Source of the DNA: Cytophagaceae bacterium | GTDB taxonomy: Bacteria; Bacteroidota; Bacteroidia; Cytophagales; Cytophagaceae | Assembly: GCA_025455005.1 (NCBI GenBank) | Contig: JALONH010000016.1 | Span: 1-59,522, forward strand | DNA: 59,522 bases | Reading direction: 5' to 3' | Shown here: one piece after another, positions 1 to 9,700 of the stretch | Layout of the letters: each line of letters begins with the position of its first letter | How positions within the stretch are numbered: position 1 is the stretch's first letter | Made by a program: the position numbers and the translations under genes | Notes under the pieces: generated by a model | Database searches by the model: none | Told to the model about the DNA's origin: nothing | The model's input: only the letters and a program-made list of their open reading frames with translations

Positions 1-1065
1 CCACCTAGCTCCGGTAATTATAGTATACTCTTTTCTTTTGGTGGTTGTAGCACGACTGCTCCGGCTGTTATTAATCCTTCACCGGAAATTAGTATACAAG
101 ATGTTATTGCTTGTTCTACGGCTAATTTGTCCGCTTCTTCCTCTATAGCTGGATCTACTTGGAATTGGGAAGCACCACTCTCAGGATCAACTCCTACTAT
201 AACAGCACCGGCTATTGCGAATGATACTATTAAATATTTTGTAAACAATACTGTAGCCACAACCGGATGTTCAACTCGAGATAGTGTGTATGTTATCGGT
301 ATTCCTGTGCCACAAATGGTTGCTATTGATAGCACCAGTTGCCAAGGTTTAACGGTACGACTTACCGCGAGACCAACGAATATTCCTTATTTGGATTTAT
401 TAGTACCGGTTACTTTCGCTTGGAGAAATGGAGGTCCTGTAATATCGACGGACTCCGTTCTTACAGTAAACAGTCTTGGAACATTTGTTGGGACTGCCAC
501 TATAGGCCAATGTATAGGAGTATCTACGAATACGATACAGTTCTCCCCTAACCCTATTTCGAATTTAAGTGATCGTACAAAATACTGTATAGAAGATTCT
601 ACTGTTGTTACCTTAGATCCCGGTAATATAGGAGGTCCATATTCTTATCTTTGGTCTACTGGAGAAACGAGTCAAGTGATTCAAGTACAACCTGCAACTG
701 ATCAGTTCTTCCGTGTTAGGTTAACAAATGGCTCAAATTGTTTCACGAACGATAGTATATTAGTCCGCGTTGTATGTCCACCTAAAGTTCTTGCTCCTTC
801 TGCCTTTACACCTGGAAGTGGTACTGTAGATGCCCTATTTAGAGGTTTTGGTAAAGACCAATATTTAAGTAAATATGAAATTATGGTCTTTAATCGTTGG
901 GGAGAAATTATCTTTATCTCTAATGATAAAAATATGGGATGGGATGGAACTTATAGAGGCGAACCAATGCCTATGGGTGTCTACCCTTATGTAATACAAT
1001 ATGAGGGTAAAGAAGAATTCAAAGGACCTTATAAGCTAACGGGATCGGTTACGTTAATCCGATAA
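1..1065 (+). CDS. T9SS type B (gliding-motility C-terminal domain) secreted protein, 5' truncated
   Basis: The reading frame is open from the first base of the window, so this is the C-terminal 354 residues of a larger gene. A TTG at 127 is only an internal codon. The body is rich in Thr, Ser, Gly and Val with scattered cysteines, like repeated Ig/PKD-like modules of Bacteroidota surface proteins. The last ~90 residues match the gliding-motility-associated C-terminal (CHU_C, T9SS type B) domain: a 'PSAFTPG' entry, 'YEIMVFNRWGE', 'GWDGTYRG', 'MPMGVYPYVIQYEG' and a final 'LTGSVTLIR'. By family knowledge such domains direct export across the outer membrane by T9SS. The passenger function is unknown; adhesin-like is an inference. 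A bidirectional terminator follows directly. Confidence 0.9.
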   Translation, partial: PPSSGNYSILFSFGGCSTTAPAVINPSPEISIQDVIACSTANLSASSSIAGSTWNWEAPLSGSTPTITAPAIANDTIKYFVNNTVATTGCSTRDSVYVIGIPVPQMVAIDSTSCQGLTVRLTARPTNIPYLDLLVPVTFAWRNGGPVISTDSVLTVNSLGTFVGTATIGQCIGVSTNTIQFSPNPISNLSDRTKYCIEDSTVVTLDPGNIGGPYSYLWSTGETSQVIQVQPATDQFFRVRLTNGSNCFTNDSILVRVVCPPKVLAPSAFTPGSGTVDALFRGFGKDQYLSKYEIMVFNRWGEIIFISNDKNMGWDGTYRGEPMPMGVYPYVIQYEGKEEFKGPYKLTGSVTLIR

Positions 1066-1097
1066 AAAAAGAGGCCTTATAAAAGGCCTCTTTTTTT
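1064..1097. terminator. Bidirectional rho-independent terminator
   Basis: Stem of GAGGCCTT pairing with AAGGCCTC around a short AT loop, flanked by an A-tract on the left and a T-tract on the right. It overlaps the stop codons of two convergent genes (TAA at 1063-1065 and at 1098-1096), so it can serve both strands. Confidence 0.9.
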
Positions 1098-2973
1098 ATA
1101 ACCACTCGTATGCACTTCGATATCCGGATGATTGATCTATAAACTGTATCAACCCTTCGTAAAACGGATGTATACCTATAGTTCCGGAATCCCCTATTAT
1201 AACTAGTTTCTTTCGAGCTCGAGTTATCGCCACATTCATACGCCTTAAGTCCTTTAAAAAACCTATATCTTGTTTATCATTGGATCGAACTAAACTAATT
1301 ATAATGATATCTTTTTCTTGTCCTTGAAAGGAATCCACTGTTTGTACTTGAATATTTTTATGCTGTATGAAATCTTCTTTCAGTTGAAGAACCTGTTGTT
1401 TGTAAGGACTTATTACTCCTATTGAGACCGAATGGCTAAATTGTTCTAAAAGTTCATTAACTATTTTTCCTACTAGTACTCTTTCACCATCGTTTTTTAA
1501 TCCGAATGGACTTTTTACAAGTTGTTCTTCATATCCTGTACCGGCTGTATCGATAAAGGAAACAACAGGATCAGACAATTTCCGAGAAGCTACAGATTCG
1601 TGAGCTATAAGTTGATCTCCATAAAAATAACCGGACGAATACTGCATGATGGTTTGGTGCATCCTATATTGTGTTTTCAACATGCTGGATATACCTTCAA
1701 CGTAACTTAACTTTTCCATTAAGCTTATAGCTAGACCATTTTTTTGAGCCTCTTCCGATTTAACGGTTGGTGGAAGTTGTAAATGATCTCCACAAAAAAT
1801 TACTCTTGATACTTTTTTAATTGGTATCCAAGTAATGGGCTCTAGAGCTTGTCCAGCTTCATCAAAGAGTAAGACATCAAATTCAATATTCTTTAATTCT
1901 TTTTGCTCAGAAACAACCGGAGTACACGTTACGATTGAGCCTTGAGTTAATACTTGTTCTTGTATGTGAATACGATGGGATTCTGCTTGTTGTTTTAACG
2001 CTTTCGCTTCTTTTAGTATTGCTTTGCGTTGATCTCTTTCTTCTCTACCAAAATTCCTATGATACTTATTGGCCATTCTATAAAACTCGTCAGCTCTTTT
2101 ATGTAGCTCACGAACGACAGAATAATTCGTATGTCCTGTTACTTGCATAGAAAGAGAAAACTTAAGATTGTCTTCTGTCACTTTACTGGGATTACCTACT
2201 CGTACAGTTTTAATACCGGAGGCAGCTATTCTTTCGGTTAATACATCAACTGCAGCATTACTAGCAGCACAAACCAAGACCCGTTCTCCACGTTCATGCA
2301 AGGCTTTTACAATTTCAACTAGTGTTGTAGTTTTTCCTGTACCCGGAGGACCGTGAATAACAGCTACATCTTCTGTCTCCAATGCATGTTGAAAGCTTTC
2401 TTGCTGTGCTTTATCGAGCTGTTTGGGCAATAGTAGAGTCGTATTCTTCTTTCTACTGGGTAAAACTTCTTTTAATAAAACGGAACGTAATTTCTGTTTG
2501 GCAAGAGGCAATTTTAATTCTTTCCAATAATCCAAAGTAGATTCCATGACTTCATAGGAGTACAAATCAAACAAGCGATTAACTCCAATTTTACCTTCTT
2601 TCAACCAATGTGGTGCTTCATCCACTTGTAGTTGAATTGTCATAACATTACCGGAACAATTTAAAACTGTACCAATTAAAGCGTCTTCTTTATTGGATTC
2701 TTGTTGGGTAAAAACTTCGACCTTATCTCCTGTTGAGAACAATGAAATAGAGTCTGATTCGTATTTTCGCTCAATATCTAAACATAAATAATCTGCAAAT
2801 CCATAATATTCCGATTTTATAAATATAGGATACCATGTAATTCCGGATGCTTTTCTTTCTTGTATTGATTGATGTTTAATTTCTGTTTCATAAAGTTGCT
2901 GGTCTTCTTTTTTTTCAATCGATAGCAACTGTTTTAATCCATTAAAATAGGAGGTATAGATTTCTTCTGACAT
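1096..2973 (-). CDS. Superfamily 1B (UPF1/IGHMBP2-like) helicase
   Basis: 625-residue ATP-dependent nucleic-acid helicase of the DNA2/NAM7 (UPF1, IGHMBP2) group. Motifs are complete and in order: Walker A GPPGTGKT at 208-215, DEAG (Walker B) at 371-374, GDHLQLPP at 395-402, QYRMH at 435-439, SFQGQE at 548-553 and AITRARKKL at 582-590. The ~190-residue N-terminal part should carry the OB-like nucleic-acid-binding domain typical of IGHMBP2 relatives. The ATG lies 6 bases after the DUF3109 stop, so the two are probably co-transcribed from the promoter at 3576-3583. Whether the substrate is DNA or RNA cannot be told from sequence. Confidence 0.92.
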   Translation of the reverse strand: MSEEIYTSYFNGLKQLLSIEKKEDQQLYETEIKHQSIQERKASGITWYPIFIKSEYYGFADYLCLDIERKYESDSISLFSTGDKVEVFTQQESNKEDALIGTVLNCSGNVMTIQLQVDEAPHWLKEGKIGVNRLFDLYSYEVMESTLDYWKELKLPLAKQKLRSVLLKEVLPSRKKNTTLLLPKQLDKAQQESFQHALETEDVAVIHGPPGTGKTTTLVEIVKALHERGERVLVCAASNAAVDVLTERIAASGIKTVRVGNPSKVTEDNLKFSLSMQVTGHTNYSVVRELHKRADEFYRMANKYHRNFGREERDQRKAILKEAKALKQQAESHRIHIQEQVLTQGSIVTCTPVVSEQKELKNIEFDVLLFDEAGQALEPITWIPIKKVSRVIFCGDHLQLPPTVKSEEAQKNGLAISLMEKLSYVEGISSMLKTQYRMHQTIMQYSSGYFYGDQLIAHESVASRKLSDPVVSFIDTAGTGYEEQLVKSPFGLKNDGERVLVGKIVNELLEQFSHSVSIGVISPYKQQVLQLKEDFIQHKNIQVQTVDSFQGQEKDIIIISLVRSNDKQDIGFLKDLRRMNVAITRARKKLVIIGDSGTIGIHPFYEGLIQFIDQSSGYRSAYEWL

Positions 2974-2979
2974 TAGAGA

Positions 2980-3546
2980 TTATTTCGTTTCAATAGCTTG
3001 TACTAATTGTGTGTACCAAGCTTCACCATATTTACGTGTAAGGGGATTTTTCAAAAACTTATAAAGAGGAACACCTAATTCCTTACCATTAACACAAGCC
3101 GGTTTACAGATATTCCAACGCTCATAATTTAGTGCATCAAAGGAATCATATTGGGTTATTCGAATTGGATACAAATGACATGAAATCGGTTTTTGATAAC
3201 TTATCTTACCTTCTAAATACGCTTGTTCGATTCCACATTTTAAAATAGAATGGGAGTCATAAATAGCATAGGCACATTCTCGATTATTTCCGACTGTAGG
3301 TGTCACCCACTCTCCATCGGATAATTCAATACCGGTTCCCACCTTTTCTATAGTCTTTATTCCTTCAGCAGACAAATAGGGTTTAACTTTAGGATAAATT
3401 TCTTCTAAAATTAAAGCTTCTTCTATACTCAAAGGTGCACCCATATCGCCTTCTACACAACAAGCACCTTTACATTTGCTTAATTCACAAACAAAAAATT
3501 TATCGGCGATATCTTCACTTATGACGGTATTATCAATTGTAATCAT
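2980..3546 (-). CDS. DUF3109 family cysteine-rich protein
   Basis: 188 residues with nine cysteines (C20, C25, C29, C30, C91, C104, C123, C147, C151), including an N-terminal C-x4-C-x3-CC cluster and a '[11 protein letters not shown]' block. This matches the DUF3109 family common in Bacteroidota. The cysteine arrangement recalls YkgJ-type metal-binding proteins, so zinc or iron-sulphur binding is plausible but unproven. There is no signal peptide, so it is probably cytoplasmic. It is the first gene of a two-gene operon with the downstream helicase and is divergent from uvrD. Confidence 0.85.
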   Translation of the reverse strand: MITIDNTVISEDIADKFFVCELSKCKGACCVEGDMGAPLSIEEALILEEIYPKVKPYLSAEGIKTIEKVGTGIELSDGEWVTPTVGNNRECAYAIYDSHSILKCGIEQAYLEGKISYQKPISCHLYPIRITQYDSFDALNYERWNICKPACVNGKELGVPLYKFLKNPLTRKYGEAWYTQLVQAIETK

Positions 3547-3575
3547 CTTTTTATCAACAAATAAGTAGAACCCTA

Positions 3576-3583
3576 CAAAGATA
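3576..3583 (-). promoter_or_regulatory. Bacteroidota -7 promoter element (TATCTTTG) for DUF3109-helicase
   Basis: On the minus strand this reads TATCTTTG, an exact match to TAnnTTTG, about 30 bases upstream of the DUF3109 ATG. No clear -33 TTG is seen at the usual distance. Confidence 0.65.
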
Positions 3584-3635
3584 ATGGTTTAAAAGAGTAT
3601 TAAATTGTAATTTTAGGAATAAATCCCACGTTTTC

Positions 3636-5882
3636 ATGAGTTACTTAGATAGTCTGAACCCTTCTCAACGAGAAGCAGCAGAGTCTACGGAAGGTCCCCT
3701 AATGATTATAGCCGGAGCCGGTTCCGGAAAAACAAGAGTACTTACTTACCGAATAGCTCATTTATTAGAAAAAGGAGTTGACCCTTTTCATGTATTAGCG
3801 TTAACATTTACCAATAAAGCTGCGAAAGAAATGCAACATCGTATTTCTAAAGTAGTAGGAAATGAGGCAAAAAATCTTTGGATGGGTACTTTCCATTCGG
3901 TTTTTTCCAAAATTTTACGCGTAGAAGCCTCTAAAATAGGGTTCCCCAGTAATTTCACTATATATGATACGGACGATTCGCGTAGCCTAATCAAAACGAT
4001 ATTGAAAGAACAAGGTTTAGATGACAAAGTGTACAAACCCTCTACTGTTCACAATAGAATATCAGGTGCAAAAAACCGTTTAATTTCGTATCAAGAATAT
4101 TTGAATAATGCCGCCTTTTTAGAAGACGATAAAGCTGCCTTGAAACCTCATATGGGGAAAATATATCAATGGTATCAAGAACGCCTTTTTAAAGCCGGTG
4201 CTATGGACTTTGACGATTTATTGTTTTTTACATTCAAACTTTTTAAAGACCATATAGATGTATTGAATAAATACCAACATCGTTTTCAATACATCATGGT
4301 AGATGAGTTTCAAGATACTAACATCGCTCAATATTATATAACACGAAAACTAGCAGCCGCTAATCGAAATATATGTGTTGTAGGAGATGATGCTCAAAGT
4401 ATTTACGCGTTCCGAGGTGCTGACATCCAAAATATTTTAAATTTTGAAAAAGATTACCCCGAATTAAAAGTGGTTAAACTCGAACAAAATTACCGTTCTA
4501 CTCAAACTATAGTAGAAGCAGCAAACGGTGTCATTAAAAACAATAGAGCACAATTAAGAAAAAATGTTTGGACACAAAATGAACATGGTGAAAAAATACA
4601 ATTGATTCGAGCTGCAAGTGACAATGAAGAAGGTCGACTAATAGCGACGGCTATTTTCGAATCAAAGATGGGTCAACAAGCCAAAAACAAGGACTTCGCC
4701 ATACTTTATAGAACAAATTCTCAATCGAGAGCCTTTGAAGAGTCTCTTCGAAAACTAAATATTAAGTATAGAATTATTGGTGGAATTTCTTTTTATCAAC
4801 GAAAAGAAATTAAAGATATTTTGGCCTATTTACGATATGCGATTAATCCAAACGATGAACAATCTTTACGTCGTATACTAAACTATCCTAAAAGAGGTAT
4901 TGGAGACACAACCGAGAATAAATTATTTGTGGCTGCAGACGAGCAAGGCGCATCCGTTTGGGATATACTGTGTAATGCCACCGCTGTTTTTGGCCCTAAA
5001 ACCGGTACATTATTAGAAAGTTTTGCCTTATTAATTAAAAATTTCCAACAATGGATTGCGCATCAAGATGCATTTGATGCTGCAAGTGAAATAGCTAAAA
5101 AATCCGGGTTATTAAAAGAACTGTATGATGATAAAACAGTAGAAGGTGTTGCACGTTATGAAAACGTACAAGAATTACTGAATGGTATAAAAGAATATGT
5201 TGATGATCCTGAAAAACAAGACAAATCTTTAGGTGCTTTTCTTCAAGAAATATCTTTATTAACAGATGCAGACGATACTAAAGATAAGGACGAAGATGTA
5301 GTCACAATGATGACGATACATGGTTCTAAAGGATTAGAATTTCCGCAAGTTTTTATTGTAGGTATGGAAGAAGATTTATTTCCATCCACCATGATGTTAA
5401 ACAGTAGAGCGGATTTAGAAGAAGAACGTCGATTATTTTATGTTGCTATTACTCGAGCTGAAAAGAAACTTACATTAAGTTTCGCCAATTCGAGGTATCG
5501 ATTTGGCATTTTAAAAAATTGTGAACCCAGCCGGTTTTTGAGTGAAATCGATTCTACCTTTATTGAAATGCCCACAAAAATGATGACTAGTAGCCATTTC
5601 GAAGATACCAGTAGAACCATTGTTAGAAAAACCAGTCCGATTAAACCACTAGCGCCTAAATCGACCTCTCAATCAACATACATACCTCCGGCTGATTTTA
5701 AACCAAGTGATACCAGTCAGCTATCTAATGGAATGCGTGTAGAACACCCAAAATTTGGCTTTGGACAGGTTAAAAAAGTGGAAATAAATGGTATGGACCG
5801 CAAAGCCACGATTGATTTTGAACTTGTAGGAGAAAAAACATTAATTCTAAGCTTCGCAAAACTGAGAATTCACGAATCTTGA
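3636..5882 (+). CDS. UvrD/PcrA-type 3'-5' DNA helicase
   Basis: 748-residue superfamily 1A helicase, the usual length for PcrA/UvrD. Visible motifs: Q-motif LNPSQREA (7-14), Walker A AGAGSGKT (26-33), DEFQDTN (223-229), GDDAQSIYAFRGA (250-262), EQNYRST (283-289), TIHGSKGLEFPQV (560-572) and VAITRAEKKL (603-612). The C-terminal ~50 residues (RVEHPKFGFGQV...) form the Tudor-like domain that in PcrA contacts RNA polymerase. Expected roles are nucleotide excision repair, replication restart and transcription-coupled repair. It is divergent from the DUF3109 operon and 30 bases upstream of the DUF4290-murA group. PcrA and UvrD cannot be separated by sequence alone. Confidence 0.95.
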   Translation: MSYLDSLNPSQREAAESTEGPLMIIAGAGSGKTRVLTYRIAHLLEKGVDPFHVLALTFTNKAAKEMQHRISKVVGNEAKNLWMGTFHSVFSKILRVEASKIGFPSNFTIYDTDDSRSLIKTILKEQGLDDKVYKPSTVHNRISGAKNRLISYQEYLNNAAFLEDDKAALKPHMGKIYQWYQERLFKAGAMDFDDLLFFTFKLFKDHIDVLNKYQHRFQYIMVDEFQDTNIAQYYITRKLAAANRNICVVGDDAQSIYAFRGADIQNILNFEKDYPELKVVKLEQNYRSTQTIVEAANGVIKNNRAQLRKNVWTQNEHGEKIQLIRAASDNEEGRLIATAIFESKMGQQAKNKDFAILYRTNSQSRAFEESLRKLNIKYRIIGGISFYQRKEIKDILAYLRYAINPNDEQSLRRILNYPKRGIGDTTENKLFVAADEQGASVWDILCNATAVFGPKTGTLLESFALLIKNFQQWIAHQDAFDAASEIAKKSGLLKELYDDKTVEGVARYENVQELLNGIKEYVDDPEKQDKSLGAFLQEISLLTDADDTKDKDEDVVTMMTIHGSKGLEFPQVFIVGMEEDLFPSTMMLNSRADLEEERRLFYVAITRAEKKLTLSFANSRYRFGILKNCEPSRFLSEIDSTFIEMPTKMMTSSHFEDTSRTIVRKTSPIKPLAPKSTSQSTYIPPADFKPSDTSQLSNGMRVEHPKFGFGQVKKVEINGMDRKATIDFELVGEKTLILSFAKLRIHES

Positions 5883-5912
5883 TTATCTTGTAAGCTAATT
5901 TAAATATATTTT

Positions 5913-6605
5913 ATGGCACTGATTAAAGGTGTTCCGGGAAAAGGAATGATTTTAAAAGAATATGGACAAAATATTCAAAAAATAGTAGACTGGATTCTTA
6001 CTATAGAGGACAAAGAACAACGTACTAAATACGCTTATGCTTGTATTGATTTAATGCGTCAACTAAATCCAAACATGAAGGATGGCGAAGATTACAGTGA
6101 AAAACTATGGGATCACCTGTACATTATGTCCGGTTTTGCACTCGACGTAGACTCCCCTTTTCCAAAACCGGACGAATCTATATTGACAAAAAAACCGAAC
6201 AAAGTTGATTATAATCAGAATAGATTGAGATATAAATACTACGGTAAAAATATAGAACTTTTAGTAAAAGAAGCATTAGCAAAAGATGATCCATTGGAAA
6301 AAGAAGATATAATAATCTATTTGGGTCGCTTAATGAAAAAATCCTACACCATTTGGAACAAAGAAAACGTGGACGATGATGTTATCATTGAACATTTGTC
6401 TGATTTGTCTAAAGGAGCATTAACCATTGAAAGTACTCGAGTTAAGGAGGAGAAATTATTTGACACCATAATGGTTCCCGAAACTAGAAACAACGGAACA
6501 TATGGTAATTCTATGCGTCAAACGTACTCGAATCACAACAATTCTAACAGACGTAGTTCCAACAATAACAATCGATTTGCAAATAAAAATAGACGCAAAA
6601 ACTAA
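5913..6605 (+). CDS. DUF4290 family protein
   Basis: 230 residues. The N-terminal ~165 residues are a folded, mainly helical domain starting 'EYGQNIQKIVDWILTIED', which fits DUF4290, a Bacteroidota-restricted family of unknown function. The last ~40 residues are an Asn/Ser/Arg-rich, probably disordered basic tail. The stop overlaps the murA start in TAATG, so translational coupling to murA is likely. The placement next to murA suggests a link to envelope synthesis, but that is inference only. Confidence 0.85.
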   Translation: MALIKGVPGKGMILKEYGQNIQKIVDWILTIEDKEQRTKYAYACIDLMRQLNPNMKDGEDYSEKLWDHLYIMSGFALDVDSPFPKPDESILTKKPNKVDYNQNRLRYKYYGKNIELLVKEALAKDDPLEKEDIIIYLGRLMKKSYTIWNKENVDDDVIIEHLSDLSKGALTIESTRVKEEKLFDTIMVPETRNNGTYGNSMRQTYSNHNNSNRRSSNNNNRFANKNRRKN

Positions 6606-7912
6606 TGGCCTCTTTTGAAATTACAGGCGGTACCAAATTAAAAGGTGAATTAATACCACAAGGTGCCAAAAATGAAGCATTACAAATACTATGTGCTGTT
6701 TTATTAACTCCCGAACCCGTTATAATTAAAAACATTCCTAACATCATCGATGTAAATAAACTAATCGATTTATTAAATGATTTAGGTGTATTAGTAACTA
6801 AAATTGATTCGACTACTTACCGCTTTGAAGCGAAAGATGTAAAAATTGATTTTCTAGATACCGATGATTTCAAAAAGAAAGCGTCTGCGTTAAGAGGCTC
6901 TATTATGATAATAGGTCCATTGTTAGCTCGATTTGGAAAAGCAAAAATGCCTAAACCGGGTGGTGATAAAATTGGAAGAAGACGTTTAGATACTCATTTT
7001 ATTGGCTTACAAAAACTAGGTGCAGAATTCAATTATGATGCAGGCGACTATTTTTACAATATTGAAACGAAAGGCCTAAAGGGCTGTTACATGTTATTAG
7101 ACGAAGCGTCTGTTACGGGTACAGCTAACGTAGTGATGGCCGCAGTACTAGCCGAAGGCAAAACAACCATCTACAATGCTGCTTGTGAACCTTATCTTCA
7201 GCAGTTATGTACAATGTTAAATCAAATGGGGGCTAACATTACAGGTGTTGGGTCCAATTTATTGCATATTGAAGGCGTTAAAGAATTAAAAGGTACGGAA
7301 CATACTATTTTACCGGATATGATTGAAATAGGTAGCTTTATAGGGATGGCTGCTATGACGGAATCAGAAATTACAATTAAAAATTGCCGGATTGATATGT
7401 TAGGAATTATTCCTAATGTATTTCAACGCTTAGGTATTAAAATGGAGTTTAGAGGAGATGATATTTTTATTCCCTCACAATCTTCTTATGAAATAGAGAC
7501 GTTTATCGATGGTTCTATCATGACAATTGCCGATCAGATATGGCCCGGGTTTACTCCGGACTTATTAAGTATTGTTCTGGTTGTGGCTACGCAAGCAAAA
7601 GGATCTGTTTTAATACATCAAAAAATGTTTGAAAGCCGATTGTTCTTTGTGGACAAACTAATTGATATGGGGGCTCAAATCATACTTTGCGATCCGCATC
7701 GAGCTACTGTTATCGGGTTAAACAAGCAAATGCCACTCCGGGGTATTTCTATGAGCTCTCCCGACATTCGTGCCGGTCAAGCATTGCTCATAGCTGCAAT
7801 GTCAGCACAAGGAAAGTCTATTATACATAATATCGAACAAATTGATAGAGGGTATCAAAATATCGATACCCGTTTAAATGCTTTAGGTGCCAAAATCAAA
7901 CGTTTAAGTTAA
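6605..7912 (+). CDS. murA: UDP-N-acetylglucosamine 1-carboxyvinyltransferase (MurA), Asp-type active site
   Basis: 435 residues, normal MurA length. It transfers enolpyruvate from PEP to UDP-GlcNAc, the first committed step of peptidoglycan synthesis, in the cytoplasm. Family features include the 'GAKNEALQILCAVLLT' N-terminus and the 'PDMIEIGSFIGMAAM' region. The catalytic-loop signature, which in Escherichia coli contains Cys115 (PGGCxIGxRP), reads KPGGDKIGRRR here, with Asp121 at the Cys position. In other bacteria that replacement is known to give intrinsic fosfomycin insensitivity. The start ATG overlaps the DUF4290 stop by one base, and the next gene begins one base after its stop. Confidence 0.96.
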   Translation: MASFEITGGTKLKGELIPQGAKNEALQILCAVLLTPEPVIIKNIPNIIDVNKLIDLLNDLGVLVTKIDSTTYRFEAKDVKIDFLDTDDFKKKASALRGSIMIIGPLLARFGKAKMPKPGGDKIGRRRLDTHFIGLQKLGAEFNYDAGDYFYNIETKGLKGCYMLLDEASVTGTANVVMAAVLAEGKTTIYNAACEPYLQQLCTMLNQMGANITGVGSNLLHIEGVKELKGTEHTILPDMIEIGSFIGMAAMTESEITIKNCRIDMLGIIPNVFQRLGIKMEFRGDDIFIPSQSSYEIETFIDGSIMTIADQIWPGFTPDLLSIVLVVATQAKGSVLIHQKMFESRLFFVDKLIDMGAQIILCDPHRATVIGLNKQMPLRGISMSSPDIRAGQALLIAAMSAQGKSIIHNIEQIDRGYQNIDTRLNALGAKIKRLS

Positions 7913-7913
7913 A

Positions 7914-8339
7914 ATGAACACTTTAATCGATTCTGTAAAATCATTCTTTAAAAAAGTAGCCTGGATTGTTGCTATAATTTTAGTATTAATTATACTTTTC
8001 TTTAGTTTCTTTCATTATAGCGATGGAGATCGAGCCGGAACGATTATAAAAATAAGTAATCGTGGTTACCTACTCAAAACTTGGGAGGGTGAATTAAATA
8101 TGGGTATGGTTATTACTGAAAGTGGAGGTGCTGCAGTAGGTGCTCAAAATAACATTTGGCATTTTTCCGTTAAGGATAATGAAGAATTAGTGAATAAAAT
8201 CAAAGAAGCAAATAAAACCGGAAAACGGGTTCAATTACATTATAAAGAACTCTATTTTAAATTACCATGGAAAGGTGAGACAACATACATCGTAACGGAT
8301 ATAAGTCTTACAGAGGTAACCGACTCCGTTGTACATTAA
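7914..8339 (+). CDS. Small conserved membrane-anchored protein
   Basis: 141 residues with one N-terminal membrane segment (about residues 15-38) and a C-terminal soluble domain that presumably faces the periplasm. The domain opens with 'GTIIKISNRGYLLKTWEGEL', a block I associate with a conserved Bacteroidota family of unknown function that is sometimes mislabelled 6-phosphogluconate dehydrogenase. No catalytic motif is visible. It starts one base after the murA stop and ends the operon before a bidirectional terminator. Confidence 0.75.
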   Translation: MNTLIDSVKSFFKKVAWIVAIILVLIILFFSFFHYSDGDRAGTIIKISNRGYLLKTWEGELNMGMVITESGGAAVGAQNNIWHFSVKDNEELVNKIKEANKTGKRVQLHYKELYFKLPWKGETTYIVTDISLTEVTDSVVH

Positions 8340-8445
8340 TAAAATTCTTAAATATTGAATCCTATCTTCTTTTGAAATTGTAATTCTTATTGTGGTTACA
8401 CCCCTTTACTACAATCATTGGATTCTATTCATTATCCTATAATAT

Positions 8446-8472
8446 AAAAAGCCCTTTAAAAAAGGGCTTTTT
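8446..8472. terminator. Bidirectional rho-independent terminator
   Basis: Stem AAAAAGCCCTTT pairs with AAAGGGCTTTTT around an AAA loop. It sits between the end of the murA operon (+) and dnaN (-), with A- and T-tracts on either side. Confidence 0.9.
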
Positions 8473-8494
8473 ATTTAATGTTATAAGTTGTTCA

Positions 8495-9619
8495 TTATGC
8501 GTAACTATTCAGCATAACAGGCATAACCAACATTAAGATATCTTCATTTTCGTCTTTATCAGCAGGTTTAATTATACCGGCGCGATTGGGAGCAGAAAAA
8601 TGCATTTCAATAGAATCGCTATCCAGATTACTTAACATTTCAATCAAGAATTTAGCATTGAATCCAATCTCAATATCTTGACCATTGTATTCACAAGATA
8701 ACCGCTCATTTGCTTCATTAGAAAAATCTAGATCTTCAGCACTAATTTGAAGCTCACTTCCTGCTATTTTCAAGCGAACTTGGTGCGTCGTTTTATTAGC
8801 ATAAATAGATATACGTTTTAACGAATTCAACATGTCCGTTCTACCAATAGTCATAACATTTGGATTGTTTACCGGTATAGCATTTTCATAATCCGGAAAA
8901 CGTTCGTCGATTAATCGACAAATCATTTTGATATTATTAAAGCTGAAGAAAGCATTCGATGCATTAAAATCAACCTTTACATTCGTATTATCGGAAGGAA
9001 GTGAAGCCTTTAATAAGTTTAGTGCTTTCTTAGGCACAATCAACGTATTGTTAACCTCAGCAGCTATATCCGTTCTTCTATATCGTATTAAACGATGACC
9101 GTCTGTAGCGACAAAAGTTGCATTTTGTTCCGTTAAATTTAAGAACACTCCCGTCATAGCAGGTTTTAACTCGTCACTACTGGCAGCAAAAATGGTAGAA
9201 GCAATCGCTCTATCCAAAACATCAGATGAAACATCTACGGAATATCCATTTTTTACTGCTGGTACTTTAGGAAAATCGGTTGCATTTTCACCGGACAACT
9301 TGTAACGACCATTATCGGAACTGATTTCAATACTGTAAGTTTCAGCGTCAATTGTAAATGTTACCGGTTGTTCCGGTAAATTTTTCAATGTATCTAAAAG
9401 TATTTTTGCAGGGACTGCAATACTTCCTTTAGCTTTTGCTTCAACATTGATTTCTGTAATCATAGATGTTTGCAAATCGGAAGCATATACAACTAACTTA
9501 CCGTCAGCTATTTCAAATAAGAAATTTTCTAAAATAGGAACTACCGGATTAGTAGTAATAACACCATTAATCGCTGTTAATTGCTTTAGGAGTACTGTGG
9601 ACGAAACTACAAATTTCAT
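8495..9619 (-). CDS. dnaN: DNA polymerase III beta subunit (sliding clamp)
   Basis: 374 residues, typical DnaN length, and recognisable over all three clamp domains: 'MKFVVSSTVLLKQL' start, 'VSSDVLDRAIASTIFAASSDELKPAMTGVFL' in the middle and the conserved C-terminus 'LVMPVMLNSYA' (equivalent to MPMRL). It forms the dimeric ring that tethers polymerase III to DNA. It stands alone here, without dnaA or recF. An 81-base gap separates its start from the end of the upstream DUF4340-like gene, so it probably has its own promoter. I found no exact TAnnTTTG there. Confidence 0.97.
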   Translation of the reverse strand: MKFVVSSTVLLKQLTAINGVITTNPVVPILENFLFEIADGKLVVYASDLQTSMITEINVEAKAKGSIAVPAKILLDTLKNLPEQPVTFTIDAETYSIEISSDNGRYKLSGENATDFPKVPAVKNGYSVDVSSDVLDRAIASTIFAASSDELKPAMTGVFLNLTEQNATFVATDGHRLIRYRRTDIAAEVNNTLIVPKKALNLLKASLPSDNTNVKVDFNASNAFFSFNNIKMICRLIDERFPDYENAIPVNNPNVMTIGRTDMLNSLKRISIYANKTTHQVRLKIAGSELQISAEDLDFSNEANERLSCEYNGQDIEIGFNAKFLIEMLSNLDSDSIEMHFSAPNRAGIIKPADKDENEDILMLVMPVMLNSYA

Positions 9620-9700
9620 TTCCGTTATAGGTTTATTAGTGTGTTAAAAATCAATTGTAAAAATAATAAAAGCAAAACGAAAGTTCTACACAATCCTAAG

